NCBI RefSeq assembly: GCF_964204865.1
Contig: NC_135262.1
Coordinates: 17,475,650 to 17,539,649 of the forward strand
Length of the DNA stretch: 64,000 bases
Reading direction: 5' to 3'
From: Styela clava
Lineage: Eukaryota; Chordata; Ascidiacea; Stolidobranchia; Styelidae
Each line of letters opens with the position of its first letter. Positions within the stretch are counted from its first letter, which is position 1. The notes below the pieces were generated by a model. The model was given only the letters and a program-made list of their open reading frames with translations. It ran no database searches and was not told the DNA's origin. Below, one piece after another: positions 52,230 to 63,944 of this stretch. Made by a program: the position numbers and the translations under genes.

Positions 52230-54954
52230 ATGAAGCAATAATCACGACCTACCATCGTCGACACAATCACTACACAACGACCACAATATATTCATAATTT
52301 TCCGTATTTCATATTTTGGTTTTAAATAATTTTCTGAAACACTCAGCATCGGAGTTGAGAATAATTTTTTTAAGTTGATACATTGTTTACATCTTTTAAT
52401 CTGGTGATTTTGCACGGTGTTATGGTTTTACAAAACAGAGAGAAAAAGGAAAATCGATATAAATATGTATTTTCATTTTTGGGACGTGAGGAACGAAGAA
52501 AGCAAGCAGGATTTTAATTTCACCGTGCTCTTGATTTTTGTTAAACATTAACAGAATACGTATACAACATAGCCTACATGCAAGTCAAAAACATCATTTT
52601 CAGAATTATGCTGGCATTATTTGCAGCCAGTGGTGAATGTGAACCATCGATGAAGTTGTTCAGAGTACAAAACGATTTATATTTCAACATGGCTGGGCGG
52701 ACGCGTGGTAATCCGGTAGTTCCAAATCGACACCAAATCATAATCCTTGCCTACATGTGGTGGTAAAGATAGCTTGACTTTCCCGTGATTCATGTACTTG
52801 AAGCGATTGAGCTATGAACGCTGCACATAGGTGTATATGATTGCTAGGCGTCGATATTCACAAATCCTTATACAGTGTTTATTTTCTGTTGCATCACAAC
52901 TGCCAACACTTCCTGTTCCTAATACATTTTCAATCCATAAGAACTAAGGTGAGGCGACAGGAAAACATAAAACTGTCAGAATGGCTCAATAATGTTTTTT
53001 GATCATCGTCAGCTCATTCCATTAACGTGTCGCGTGTTCGGGATAAAACACAAACAATATTTTGCGTGTTTCCGAATTGGGGATAAAACACAAACAATAT
53101 TTTGGATTTAAATTGTTGATGTCCCTGTATTCAATTTACTTCCATGCAATGTAGAGGTTTTATTAAACATATAATTTCTTATAAAAACAAAAAGGTACTG
53201 CAAATATAAAACGTCGGAGTACGATGATCACTGTTGAAAACAGATTGATATTCAGCAAATCTGGCGCCATATTTTCTTTCTTCAGAGATGGGGGTAAGAT
53301 CTGGCTCCATAGCTATTGATTTTTTTCTTCTGGCATTACGCGCATAGTTTACTGTTATAAATACATTTTCCAAATATTTGCCAATATTGAATATTCAGAA
53401 ATTTAGACATCATTTGTTTGACTAAGTAGCCTTGATATCATATTCTGCTGTTACAAATTATTGTGCATAATCTGAGGTGTTGGAATTGAATATTTATTAT
53501 TATATATAATTGTTTGTAATGAAAGTGTCCCAAATCATTGCATACAATGGTATAAAATGGTATATTTCTTCTATACAAAGCCAATACGTACCCGGTCAAC
53601 CGAATGACTCTTCTTTATAACACTTGATCCATATTTCAGTTTTTTTTCTAGATTATGTTCAACCTTTAATACGTTAATTCGAAGGCTAATGACCTGTAGA
53701 ACAGTGTTGTGTATGCCAAATTTTGATTTGTTCTCACTTGTGTTCCTGATTTTATTGCACTATTATGTGCATAGTAGAATGAAATTCATCTCCTGTTTGC
53801 GTGTTTAAAATCTAGTCCTTTTCAAGTTCACATTCATATGAATACTTAAGTTGTCCAAATAATTGTTATCTTTGAATACCTGCATTATTACTCATTTCGT
53901 TTCGGACATTCCCAGGACCATGACTGTACTATCATCAAAAAATATTACATCATAAAACAGTAAGTTCAATTACCGCAAATTAAAAAATAATATGTTACGA
54001 AAGACTTGTCTATATTGTATATAGTCAATAAACATGAGAGGTATTTATGAAAGGGACACTGAACCTGTATAAATATTTTATTACTCATGTGATCGTATTG
54101 GGTGGCTACTGACCTATACCGAAAGCACTTTTTTTTCCAATATTCATTTATGTAAATATATATGTGTTTTCTTGGTTTGACAAATGCAATAAAATCTCTC
54201 TCTCTCTCTAACAAAATGCCACGGTTCCATGGCTCCAGCTCCCCGACTCTAGCCAAAAAGTGCATACATCTGTAAAGATTAGAAATAGCCTGGTAACCGC
54301 AAACCCAACAAGATGCCAAGGTTCACCATACGATAGATACATCTTATCGGCTTCACCCAGGGATAAATATAAAATTCCAATGCAAATATTTTGTCTGTTA
54401 TTACACGCGCTTTTACGGCTATGTACTACTCAGACCTGCCCAACTTTTTTATTCAGTGTCGCGGGACAATTTCACGTGAGAAAATTCCCTGCGTGTCGCA
54501 AACGTTTTTGCCAAACTTAACTACCAGGCAAGTTCTGATTTGGGCTACGTTAAAATTTACATAATACATAAAAAGCAAGTTTATTTACATAAAATCAATC
54601 AGGTCAATACTTACTGGTTACCGAGTAGGTCTGGGCAAATATTTGAATATTATATCGAATAAAAATATTAGAATATCAGTTAATTATCCGAATATATGGT
54701 AATAAGTGACCTGGACACGGCACGTCACTTGCGCCGTCGCTAAATCAAACGCTTAGATTGCACAAAGCATATGGGAATTTCTGACGAACACACGAGAATC
54801 TCCACACATCTTAACAGTCATCAAATGTGTGTAACATTTGTGTAATATTTTTGCCATTGGTTAACTTATTTTTTGATTCATTGGATCGTTTTGATATTAC
54901 CATATGTTGTTGTTCCTCATTTATTCTTTTTCCTCCTATCGTTATCGTTTCTCT
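52230..54954. other. Intergenic region downstream of alpha-tubulin
   Basis: No gene is recognised. At about 53036-53105 a 33-base phrase containing GGGATAAAACACAAACAATA occurs twice. A CT microsatellite lies at about 54196-54210. Near 54310-54375 GGTTCACCATACGATAGATA and CCAGGGATAAATATAAAATT resemble the tail of the tRNA-derived SINE. No clear AATAAA is seen close to the tubulin stop. Confidence 0.45.
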
Positions 54955-55310
54955 TCAATTAGTGGACCAATTGCTTTGGAAGTTTCAGTGGTTGAAGATT
55001 GTATTTTTCACTAGAAGGCTATTACTTTTTGGACACGTTTAGTGGCCATAACGATCGTTTCAAAATTTTGTTGTTATTGTTATTTGTCTCCGTCTCCATT
55101 TTTAAAAAATCGCTTTACTCTTCGAATACTGGACCAATTGCTTTGATATTTTCAGTGGTTAAAGATAAAATTTTTCTCCAGAAGGCTATTACTTTTTTTT
55201 CTTGCTATGACGTCATCAAAATTATTGCCACTGGGTGGCGCTACGTGTCCATATATTTGGGCATAGCTCTCTTGTATTTATTTCAAATATTTCTGTGAGC
55301 TCTATGGAAT
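54955..55310 (+). repeat. Dispersed repeat family 1, copy 3 (partly doubled)
   Basis: Two overlapping partial copies: TTTCAGTGGTTGAAGATTG followed by AGAAGGCTATTACTTTTT at about 54985-55030, and again TTTCAGTGGTTAAAGATA followed by AGAAGGCTATTAC at about 55150-55195. GTGTCCATATATTTGGGCAT follows at about 55245. Same family as 14455-14800 and 36739-37110. Confidence 0.7.
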
Positions 55311-55440
55311 TTGTTTTACTGTTTGCTATGACTTTATCAAAATGTGGGGACCTTGAGGCGGGTCCGCAAACGTTTATCAGCGTATCTCGTGCTCAGCGAA
55401 CGTCAGTGGAACTCGTGCTTAGCCAAATTGGTAAGTTTTG

Positions 55441-55920
55441 TACCAGAATTCAATTGAATTCGCCACGCCACCGCATCTCTGATCACCCTGCTAGTTTTAC
55501 AGGTTCCAATCCCATGCGGGGATAGTTATGTGCAATGTTCCCTCTAATTTTTTGTAGTATGTGTGCGCAGAAATTTTGGTGTGTGCGCACTTTTTTGGAA
55601 ATGACTAATATTTGTGAAAAACCCAAAGAAATTTTTTTGGCTTTTTAACCGGATAATAAGTGGGCCAACAACAAACTTTCTCAACCTGCCAACCGAGCAC
55701 ATTGTTACATTACATCGAAATACGTCTGTGCGCAGTAAATCTATGCGTGCGCAGCCTCTGAAAGCTGTGTGCGCGCGCACACCTTAGAGGGAACACTGGT
55801 TATGTGCGAGAGGATTGCAGCTCTTCTCCCACTGAGGGTGGTTCACACGACCGCTGGTCGGTTACGACATATCCCACCATCAAGTTCACGCTTCCGAAAA
55901 CGAATAACTTGCTAACAAAT
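55441..55920 (+). repeat. tRNA-derived SINE copy, split by a hAT MITE
   Basis: The SINE body matches 58700-58900: CGCCACCGCATCTCTGATCA, then GGTTCCAATCCCATGCGGGG (degenerate tRNA B box), then GCGAGAGGATTGC and CGCTGGTCGGTTA. Between the two parts sits the 266-base hAT element 55533-55798. When that element and one copy of its target duplication are ignored, the SINE reads straight through. A partial second copy with the same left part (ACCAGAATTCAATTGAATTC) is at about 56008-56110. Confidence 0.8.
55533..55798. mobile_element. hAT MITE inserted in a SINE
   Basis: Left end CAATGTTCCCTCTAA and right end TTAGAGGGAACACTG. The flanking 8-bp direct repeat GTTATGTG is perfect (55525-55532 and 55799-55806). 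GTGTGCGC words near both ends extend the inverted structure. It has no coding capacity. Its position inside a SINE dates it after the SINE insertion. Confidence 0.93.
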
Positions 55921-57213
55921 CCCGCCATAGAATGGTAGGGGTATTAGTGGGTGTGAAAAGTTGAATAGATAACTAAAGTTTAACGCCAGTGCTCATGCAA
56001 AAAATAACCAGAATTCAATTGAATTCGCCATCTAGGAATACGCTCGCCACCGCATCTCTGATCACCCTGGTAGTTTCACAGGTTCCAATCCCATGCGGGG
56101 ATAGGTATGTGCAAGAGGAATCTTATCCTAAAAACTACCGACATTGGTAGGCATATTTGCATTTTCAATTGAAAGAAATCTTTATTAATGGTCAGAAGGT
56201 GTTGTCTGATTGTTTCGTTAGTTAACAGCTAATCTATCTATCTGACACACAAACTTGGCACTGTCGAATGATGATTAGTGTTTAATTTCTTTTCAGGAAA
56301 AAGAAAAGATAACCCATTATCAGCTGCTTATGTCCCATCAATATTTGAATTTTCGCCATTCCCAGAGAGAGAAAAGAATAGTTAGAAAAAGGGGGATTTC
56401 GAAGAAAGGCAAAAGGCAGGACCATTTCAACAAATTCTGTTAACTTGTATGCGTTGCAATATCACTTTGCAGTTGTTAGCATAAACATTTAATGTGTCTT
56501 TCGTCTAGACCTATCACACTTTAAAAGAAGCCGCCTATATAGGCTATACCCATTTTCACTAGAACCATAACACTGTAAAATATTTGATAGAAATTACCCC
56601 CAAGGCATCATATCTTCCATTTGAAAGGGCTGTGGAGGCAGATACCTTTTTTTACTGTAAATTATGGAATGTTACTTCCAGGATATGTTATTCTTGCTTA
56701 TAGATATCTTTATGTTAGTGACTCCAACTGACCCATGCATGCCACACTGAAAATTCTCTTGTGTACCCATAAAATAAGGCTGTTGGAGCCTTCAGACCTT
56801 GAAGACAGTGGAATCTGAGCACGATGGATTCATGTGAAACACGTAATATGTATTTAGAGGCAAAAATATCCCATCCTGAGCAGCACCGATCCACAACCTC
56901 CTGCCTATGGAATCAAAACATTAGACAAATTGGTGTACTGTGCGCATTCACAAATCTTTGCGAATCAAGTGTGCCTTTTGACTAAAGAAAATTTAGCATT
57001 GAAATGGTCAATCTCAATATCAACCTAGTATCTGCATATAAAACCAAATATATATTTGGTACCATGAATACCATTTGCAAATTAGCTTGGGTTACACCAC
57101 TCTCAAATAAAAGTTTAGACTCTTAAGTCATATCTCATAATATTCTTTAAACAAAAGGTTGCGGCTAGCCGGCTACCCATCAGAATTTCTTTTCAGATCA
57201 CAAAGTCGCAATA
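55921..57213. other. Intergenic region with a partial SINE and an exon-like fragment
   Basis: A partial SINE lies at about 56008-56110. At 56297-56385 on the + strand an AG is followed by a short open stretch that reads KRKDNPLSAAYVPSIFEF and then ends in TAG. The VPSIF ending resembles the end of THAP domains, which are common in transposon-derived genes, but no Cys/His core is found upstream. The rest holds nothing recognisable. Confidence 0.35.
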
Positions 57214-57477
57214 TTACGCTTCGCTAAGTTTCATTGGCAACTGTATCTGGTTGTAGTATCGGTGTCCAACTTTATAATTGAAACCTTCACTACCAGACCC
57301 ACCGAAACAATTTTTTTTTTGATATGGTCGATTGAAGTTGCTTTCGTTAAAGCACAATGAACACTTTATCTCCACCAATCCACAGTAATCACAAATTACT
57401 TTGTCATTACGATAAGCATCAATAAATGGATACTGAGGATGTATTATCAAGTCACGCAAGCTGATTTCTTGTGCCAC
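57214..57477 (-). pseudogene. YqaJ-type nuclease remnant, probably transposon-derived
   Basis: An 87-codon frame reads LRDLIIHPQYPFIDA, then CDYCGLVEIKCSLC and GHRYYNQIQL. The order HP-x-YPFI, CGxxEIKC and H-x-YYxQxQ is that of the YqaJ exonuclease domain found in many animal transposon-derived genes. The ExK of the active site is kept (EIK), but the usual SPDG-type segment is changed to YRND. The N-terminal half of the domain and any start exon are not recognised, and the frame ends abruptly. It is most likely a decayed fragment. Confidence 0.65.
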
Positions 57478-58678
57478 TGTGGTCTCGTTGCAACTTATAC
57501 TTTGCCATCCATCTATTCCATGGTCGCACCCATATTTGTAAGATAATGAATACAGATAGAGTTTTCATAAAATCTAACGATCAAGTAGTGCAATTTAGGT
57601 CCATATCTCACCACAGCCACTAGTCGTAAATGAGTTTGATTCCGGGTAGCATATCTTTTTTACCAATGACAATAAAAAGACATTTGGGTCAGTTGTACAA
57701 GCACCATTAGGATAGAATTTATCTGATCTGGGAGGGGGGAGGCCTACGCCTAGGCCTACCAATACCAGTAGTTTGTCATCTGCTTTCCATTAAAATGAAG
57801 GAGTTTATAAATATACTTAAGGAAAATTGATAACGGCACATTATCACTCACTATCAACGAAGTCTTGTCTTGTCCGCAAACAGTGAAACACAAGCGAGAT
57901 GACTTCTGGACTTGACACCAAGCAGTTCTGCCAATAGATGATATGCACATTGCGCGACGTTCCGGATCTTTTGAAATCAGTGGAATATAACTGAAGATCC
58001 ATTTCGAACAATACGAAATAACCATTTTCAACAGCCAGACAAAACGGAAACGTATAATCCGACTTGCAACTGACAGGAGCCAAATGGACGTTTTTGATTT
58101 TTAGCCGTCCAGTAAACAAAGTCACGTGACCCGTGCAAGTCCCCTATAATACAGTAACATTTGCCATATCTGGGCTTCCGAGAGACTAAGTTGCTCTTTA
58201 CTCCCACTTTAGTTCGCATGTCTTCAGCTGATGTTTTGATTGCAGTTTTTTTGGCTTGGCTTATCCGCATTAATCGTGTTAAATGCAGTCATATTTCGAA
58301 TCTCTCTCAGGTTAGTATCAAAATTGATATAACTTAAAATTTTATTCGTGGTTTTATTTCTCGAACTATTCAGGGTTATCTAAAATTGGAACAAGTTGTC
58401 AGGTTTGCTAAGGGGTTTCAATTGGAACAGCGTAAACAAAATCGTCATGGTTTTCCCCCGACCTTTCTTGGGCTTTTCTGTATGTTTATTGTTTCAGTTT
58501 TGATTGACAATTTTAATATTTCTATTCTTTGATTCTACAGTTACCGGTACCGGTATCTATTGACATTGTGAAACTGCACCCTGATATAATGGCTACCGTA
58601 CCGTACTTAAAAACAAAAAACTCCAAACCACACCATTCAGCAATACCATGATACCTGTACCCATACAGGAATAATACC
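57478..58678. other. Intergenic region between the YqaJ remnant and the SINE
   Basis: Several short - strand frames (for example 58125-57844 and 58270-58028) may be decayed upstream parts of the same transposon protein as the YqaJ remnant, but no domain could be named. Nothing else is recognised. Confidence 0.35.
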
Positions 58679-59200
58679 GGGGCGGTGTGGCTCAACGGGA
58701 TAAGCATTGGGAATACGCTCGCCACCGCACCTCTAATTACTCTGCGTGGGTTCGCAGGTTCGAATCCCATGCAGGGATGGTTATGTGCGAGAGGATTGCT
58801 GGACTCCTCGCCGCCGTTGGGTGGTTCACGTACCTGCTGGTCGGTTATGGCTTCCTCCACCACCAAGTCCATGCTTCCGAAAACAAACAATAGCCTATAA
58901 CTTATCCCATACCCGACTTGAAATGGTAACCGGTTCGCAGGTTCGAATCCCATGCAGGGATGGTTATGTGCGAGAGGATTGCTGGACTCCTCGCCGCCGT
59001 TGGGTGGTTCACGTACCTGCTGGTCGGTTATGGCTTCCTCCACCACCAAGTCCATGCTTCCGAAAACAAACAATAGCCTATAACTTATCCCATACCCGAC
59101 TTGAAATGGTAACCGGACGAGAGGCCATGGTTCGCCATATGAATGAGCCGCATTATCGACTTTCCTCTCCCCCGGGATAAATATGTAAATCCTATCCTAA
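58679..59200 (+). repeat. tRNA-derived SINE with an internal 183-bp tandem duplication
   Basis: The head GGTGTGGCTCAACGGGATAA is A-box-like and GGTTCGAATCCC is a B-box, as in tRNA-derived SINEs driven by RNA polymerase III. Units 58751-58933 and 58934-59116 look identical by eye over 183 bases. The tail GAGCCGCATTATCGACTTTC, then CCCGGGATAAATATGTAAAT, matches SINE tails near 46032 and 60800. The 183-bp unit length is a multiple of three, which creates a spurious long - strand frame with a repeated peptide. Confidence 0.85.
58751..59116. repeat. Two exact 183-bp tandem units
   Basis: 58751-58933 and 58934-59116, each starting TTCGCAGGTTCGAATCCC and ending GAAATGGTAACCGG. No difference is seen by eye, so the duplication is recent or an assembly artefact. 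Confidence 0.9.
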
Positions 59201-60493
59201 CGTCAGAACGTACCGGTACCCGTACTGTACCGTAAAAAGCACAAACGACGCACAGAGTGGAGCTTTCTGGGGGGAAAAAGGTGATATTTGTACATAATCC
59301 GAGTAATCTCCTCCAGCACTCAGTCACTGTCTGAATTTAGCAATTGCCTGACATTAAATCGCTCTTCTTTGCTTTTTGGTTGCGTTTGCTTCTCATTCCA
59401 CCTTCTGACCTTTATGTATTGGGGTCGTTTTTCTCATTTTTATTTCACTTACCTGAATTCATGGGATTGAGATAACACTGATAAATACTGAAATAATAAG
59501 AAATTTATATTCCCATTCTTTCAAGTCATTTAAATTAAGGCATTATGCTGTATTAGATCAAAAACTGTTCAAAAGGTATAACAGCTCGAAAGTGCAATAC
59601 GTTCGCATATTTTTGTTTGTTTATTTCTGGCCCAAGCCTTCAACTAGGTTTGAGTTTTTCATAATTTTTATGTGTGTGTTGGTGAGCGAGCACATGATAT
59701 TTTTCATGTTTAAAACTTGAAGGTTCTGCTTGCTCCTCAGAATTCTCAATTTGTGTTCAATATGGAGTTTTCGAAATAAACTGTATATCTAAATATCGCA
59801 TATTCATACCTTATCCAATGTACAAATGTCAGAATGTGTGAACACTCAATGAACTTTATCTTTGCACCTCAAATTGTCGTCGCTTGTGTATTATTGGAAT
59901 ATTAGCTTTTAAAAATAACATATTTTTGTTTTATATGTGACAAATGAATTTTTTTTGGCCCGCAGTACAGCACACTATCCAAATTCCAATGATTTTCCCC
60001 CCATTTGGCTCAATGAAACAAACATTTATATGTGTCTCACAAACGAGGGGCGTCTGGAACCACGTCAGAAGCTTCATATCGCGCCATGCTTGTCTCAATA
60101 ATAATCTAAATTAATCGCGGCCGTCAAATGACCAAATTTGATGTTTTTGCTAAAAACTCTTGAATGCTACGGGAAATTTTTTTTTCCTTTGGTAAATCAG
60201 ATTATTTTTTCCCAAGGAATTCAATGATGACGTTACTAGATCGGCATTTTTGTAGTATTTTGTGCAATTTAATTATACTGTATTTTTGCCGATATTGAGG
60301 GACAACAATGTCCAGACGTCTCCAAAAGGAGGGGTGTCCTTAAATGATGTAATTAAAGTAAGCAATTCCTATAATTTACCCAATTTCGGACATGTTCAGG
60401 GAGTTGAGCAACAGATTTATTCAAATTTTAAAATATACTGCTATGAAGACTTCTTTAAAAAAATCCATTTAGTTATTGAATATTTATTTACAG
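59201..60493. other. Region upstream of the first recognised ZNF341-like exon
   Basis: Contains dispersed repeat family 2 (59575-59800). The start exon of the ZNF341-like gene should lie here or further left and must end in phase 1; no convincing candidate was found. An open stretch from 60262 runs into the 60494 exon but includes what looks like intron sequence. Confidence 0.4.
59575..59800 (+). repeat. Dispersed repeat family 2, copy 2
   Basis: It shares AGGTATAACAGC, TTTCTGGCCCAAGCCT, CTAGGTTTGAGTTTTT, GAGCACATGATAT and CAGAATTCTC with 24925-25185. No coding role. Confidence 0.7.
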
Positions 60494-63400
60494 GAAATAA
60501 TCCTGGTCTTGAACTACTGGATGATTCTCCAGTCGGTGATGGCGATGATGAACGTTCTATCGATATGTCGGGTGCATTGTCACAGATTGCACTCCAGCAT
60601 TCCCACAGTCCCAATTCTGGTCCACAGGGAAGCATATCTTTGCAAAACCAAGCGCATTTATTCGGAGATGAAGATGATTTATTTGTTTGTGGTCGTTGCA
60701 AACAACAATTTACCGATTTACAGGTAATTCAACTGATCAATATTTTTACTGATTTGAACGAGAGGCTGTGGTTTGGCATATGATTAAGCTATCTTATTGG
60801 CTCTCCTCTCTCCCAGGATCAATATGTAAATCCTATCCTGTCCTAAACACCATGGAGTATCTGTCAAATTAAAAACATGTTGTGTAGTAATCTTTCGATT
60901 GTGAATGTGATTAAAATACATTTATCATAGAGATTGTGCTTATGGCATATGTTACGTCCTCTAAATGGTGATTTTCAAATTTCTAGTATGGGTTAATTTG
61001 ATGTTTACATTAATTGGAAACAGCTGAAAAATTTAATTTTTTGAATTATTTTCATGCTGGTTTTCAACCTGTTTATACATCAATCTTCTTGAAGTAATTC
61101 TACCTACAAGTTAATTCAAGTTTCAGTGTCAGTGAATCAACTATTTGATGTTTTAATGCCTTCTCTGCCATAAATCTTTTTTGAACCTTCAGATTTTTTT
61201 GCTCCACAAACGTGAGGAGTGCATCACCAGACAACGAACCATACAAAATCAGGAAGAAGCCCTACCCATGATGCAACTTCAACAAATAACTAATGATCAG
61301 TTACAGCAAAATCATCATATTGACGCTTTACCTGGGACTGTACTCATTGCAGACAGCCAAGGTTTGATGTCAAGAGGTAACAACTGAATTTGCTGTGCCA
61401 AACTGTGTGGAATCAAAATAACTTGAAATTTGTTTTCTGGTATAATTCAGGACAGCAAGCAATCATGATAAATGCATCACAATATTCAAATCAAACAATG
61501 GAAAATACAGCCGGTTTGAACCTAACACAGGATTCCAGAAAAGATAGGGATTTGTCATCAACTGCAATCAGGTTTTGTTTGACTTGTTTGGTTAATTCGA
61601 TTCAATGACAACACTTGATATTTTAATTCCCATTTGCAGAATTTTTTTAATTTTAATAAGCAAACTGTCCCCAGTATTCATTCCCTTCAAATATTTAATG
61701 CTAGTATCTTGATATCCATATTCTGTAGGATTCAAACAAATGATGTCTATTCATTAAGCAAATTTGATATTGTTGCGTATTTTTTAATCGTTACAAAAAT
61801 GTCATTGCTATTAAAACTTCATTTCGGGTGAGGGTAAAAAAGTTGATGTAAAGTAAGAATTCATATATATTAATAGAATGGCTACCAGTTATCATCTAAA
61901 TAGTTGTTTTATTTCATAGAAATACAATGGAAAACATGAATCTATTATCAACAACTCCACAAAATCATATCTCGTTAAACCAAGTTGGAAATCTGGTCCA
62001 GTATCCTGGGAACACAGCAGATATATTACAAGATAATATGAATTATTCAACAAGACCTGGAGATGATTCTGTTATATCTGAAGATATATTGATCAGTTCA
62101 ACATCAGCACAGACAGATTTTGGTGCGGAGTGCCAAATGCAACAGAATGAAGGTACTGTCAATTTTTTGTGGTCCAGGACAAAGGTCTGACCGGTGAAAC
62201 ACCTCTTAGGAGTATCATCAACCTCTTGGTGTTTGCTTCCCTGATCCCATTTTGTATGGTAATTTTCAAAAATTTACTACCTTAGGCTGTTAAACTTCAC
62301 TCATGGCTCCTTAGTTTCTTCAGCGAGATTAATTTAAGAGATTTTATCAAGCGATCAAGCCATTTTATCCATTTATTCCAGCCAATAGTCGAAAATATTC
62401 GAGATATTTCGCTATTCTGTGATTGCTAATTTTTTTTACTATATTATCGGGAGGTTGCAAATTCAGATGACTGTTTTGATGTCTTATTACTGCACACCAG
62501 ATTTCAAAATGCAACTTGACTAGCCCTTGGAGGGAGTATCACTATTATAAGGACCCACCTATACCCATTTTAGTTATATACACCAGTGTTGCCTGGGCTA
62601 TGACACAACAGCTGCTCCAGATTGATGCTATTTATATAGCTCACTGGCACTATTTTTTGATGATGCTGTAACCCCTTTTTCCAACATACATGGCCCTTGT
62701 ATATGTCACATCTAGTAAGATCTAATATCAATTCTTATTAACCTCAAGTTAATACATAATACAACGACCTTATGGTTTTAAATTTGAATTTCATATTGCT
62801 TGATCCGTTTGATACATAAAATATTACCTTCACATTCTTCCTTCAAATTTTTTAGTGAACCAACAGCAACTAGGATCTCTAGGAATTGGAATGGTCACCA
62901 ATACCAGTATTACATCTCTTATGCAGCAACTTCCATCACTGCAGAATCCAACTATTCATCAGCAGAACAATTTCACTAATAATCAGCAACAGCAGCAACA
63001 AGTTTATATTCACATCTCACCACAGACCCAACTCGACACCCAAAAAACATACACTTTACAACCAAGGGATCTAATTAATGTTTGTATTTAATATTTTTAT
63101 TATGATTGTTTGATTTAGAAAAGTTTCGAAATAATGAGATAGCACAGCGGACAATTGACTATATCAGTTAAGAGAACGAAAAGATTCTGAAGTGATCGTA
63201 TGCAACGGAGAAATTTGCATACATCATTAGATATTCTAAAATCTAATTGAAGCAGCTTTGTTTTTGGTATTCGATTGTATACAATAGATAGAAAAATGAA
63301 TCTGAATGCTATTTTTGCCTGACTTTCAGTATCGGGCGATATTTGCGTATAATGACATTGGCAATTGCTCAATGAAGGAATTTTAAATATCTGTCTGAAC

Positions 63401-63944
63401 CCATGACTTTATCATATGGAAAATAATGATATGTATTCAAATATTTGATTTGTTTTGTATTTCTCTTATTTGTTTCAACTCAGGACATTCAAGTAGGTAG
63501 TACCTTTTTGGAGTTTAAAAATTGACATTTTTAATAATTTAGCATGAATCTTGTGAAGGAAAAAAAAAATATGAGATTCTGAATTTTTATCTCGAAATAG
63601 AGTAGTGGCAGCTTTAATAGAAATAGCCTGTCATAATACTATCATTCAATTTAGCCACCAATTTGAAGTCAAGTACATCAGATCAAAAAGATTCTTTGTT
63701 TTGGTGAATTTTGAGTTTTTGCTCGCAATTTTAGCTTATGACACATATCGGTTTAAGAGTCAACTTTATCTTTTTGAAAAATTGATCTCTATCACATCAG
63801 CTTGTTTATTTATTTTTTTTATTTCAGACGAATTCTGCTCTAGGATTGAATTTATCAGCCCTGAATTTAGCCCCATATACAGTTGCAACCACAAATGGAA
63901 ATTTCACAACCATACAACAAGATATTCAACCACAGAGATCTTTG
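60494..63944 (+). CDS. ZNF341-like zinc-finger transcription factor, 5' part (both ends incomplete)
   Basis: Six exons are recognised: 60494-60723, 61193-61376, 61451-61571, 61920-62152, 62856-63079 and 63828-63944. Their phases fit end to end in one open frame of about 369 residues. The first carries an acidic stretch (FGDEDDLFVCGRCKQQF). Joined to the second (IFLLHKREECI) it forms a C-X2-C-X12-H-X4-C finger; human ZNF341 has the same finger with the same spacing near its N-terminus (CGKCKKQF, THKREQC). SEDILISSTSA resembles the human segment VSDDVLMSAMSA. The rest is Gln- and Asn-rich low complexity (NNQQQQQQ), as in the activation part of such factors. The C2H2 array expected at the C-terminus lies beyond the window, and the start exon is not found. 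In mammals ZNF341 controls STAT3 and STAT1 transcription; that role is not implied here. Confidence 0.78.

Noticed and set aside
58679-58780. Possible functional tRNA gene (A-box-like and B-box motifs)
   Set aside because: The spacing between the boxes and the lack of a cloverleaf by eye point to a tRNA-derived SINE head, and the body recurs elsewhere in the window.
58522-59073. 183-codon open frame on the - strand with an internally repeated peptide
   Set aside because: It is created by the exact 183-bp tandem duplication inside a SINE and has no protein-like domain.
60262-60493. In-frame upstream extension as the start of the ZNF341-like protein
   Set aside because: The stretch ends in a normal acceptor CAG at 60491-60493 and does not resemble ZNF341, so it is more likely intron. 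The real start exon is not found.
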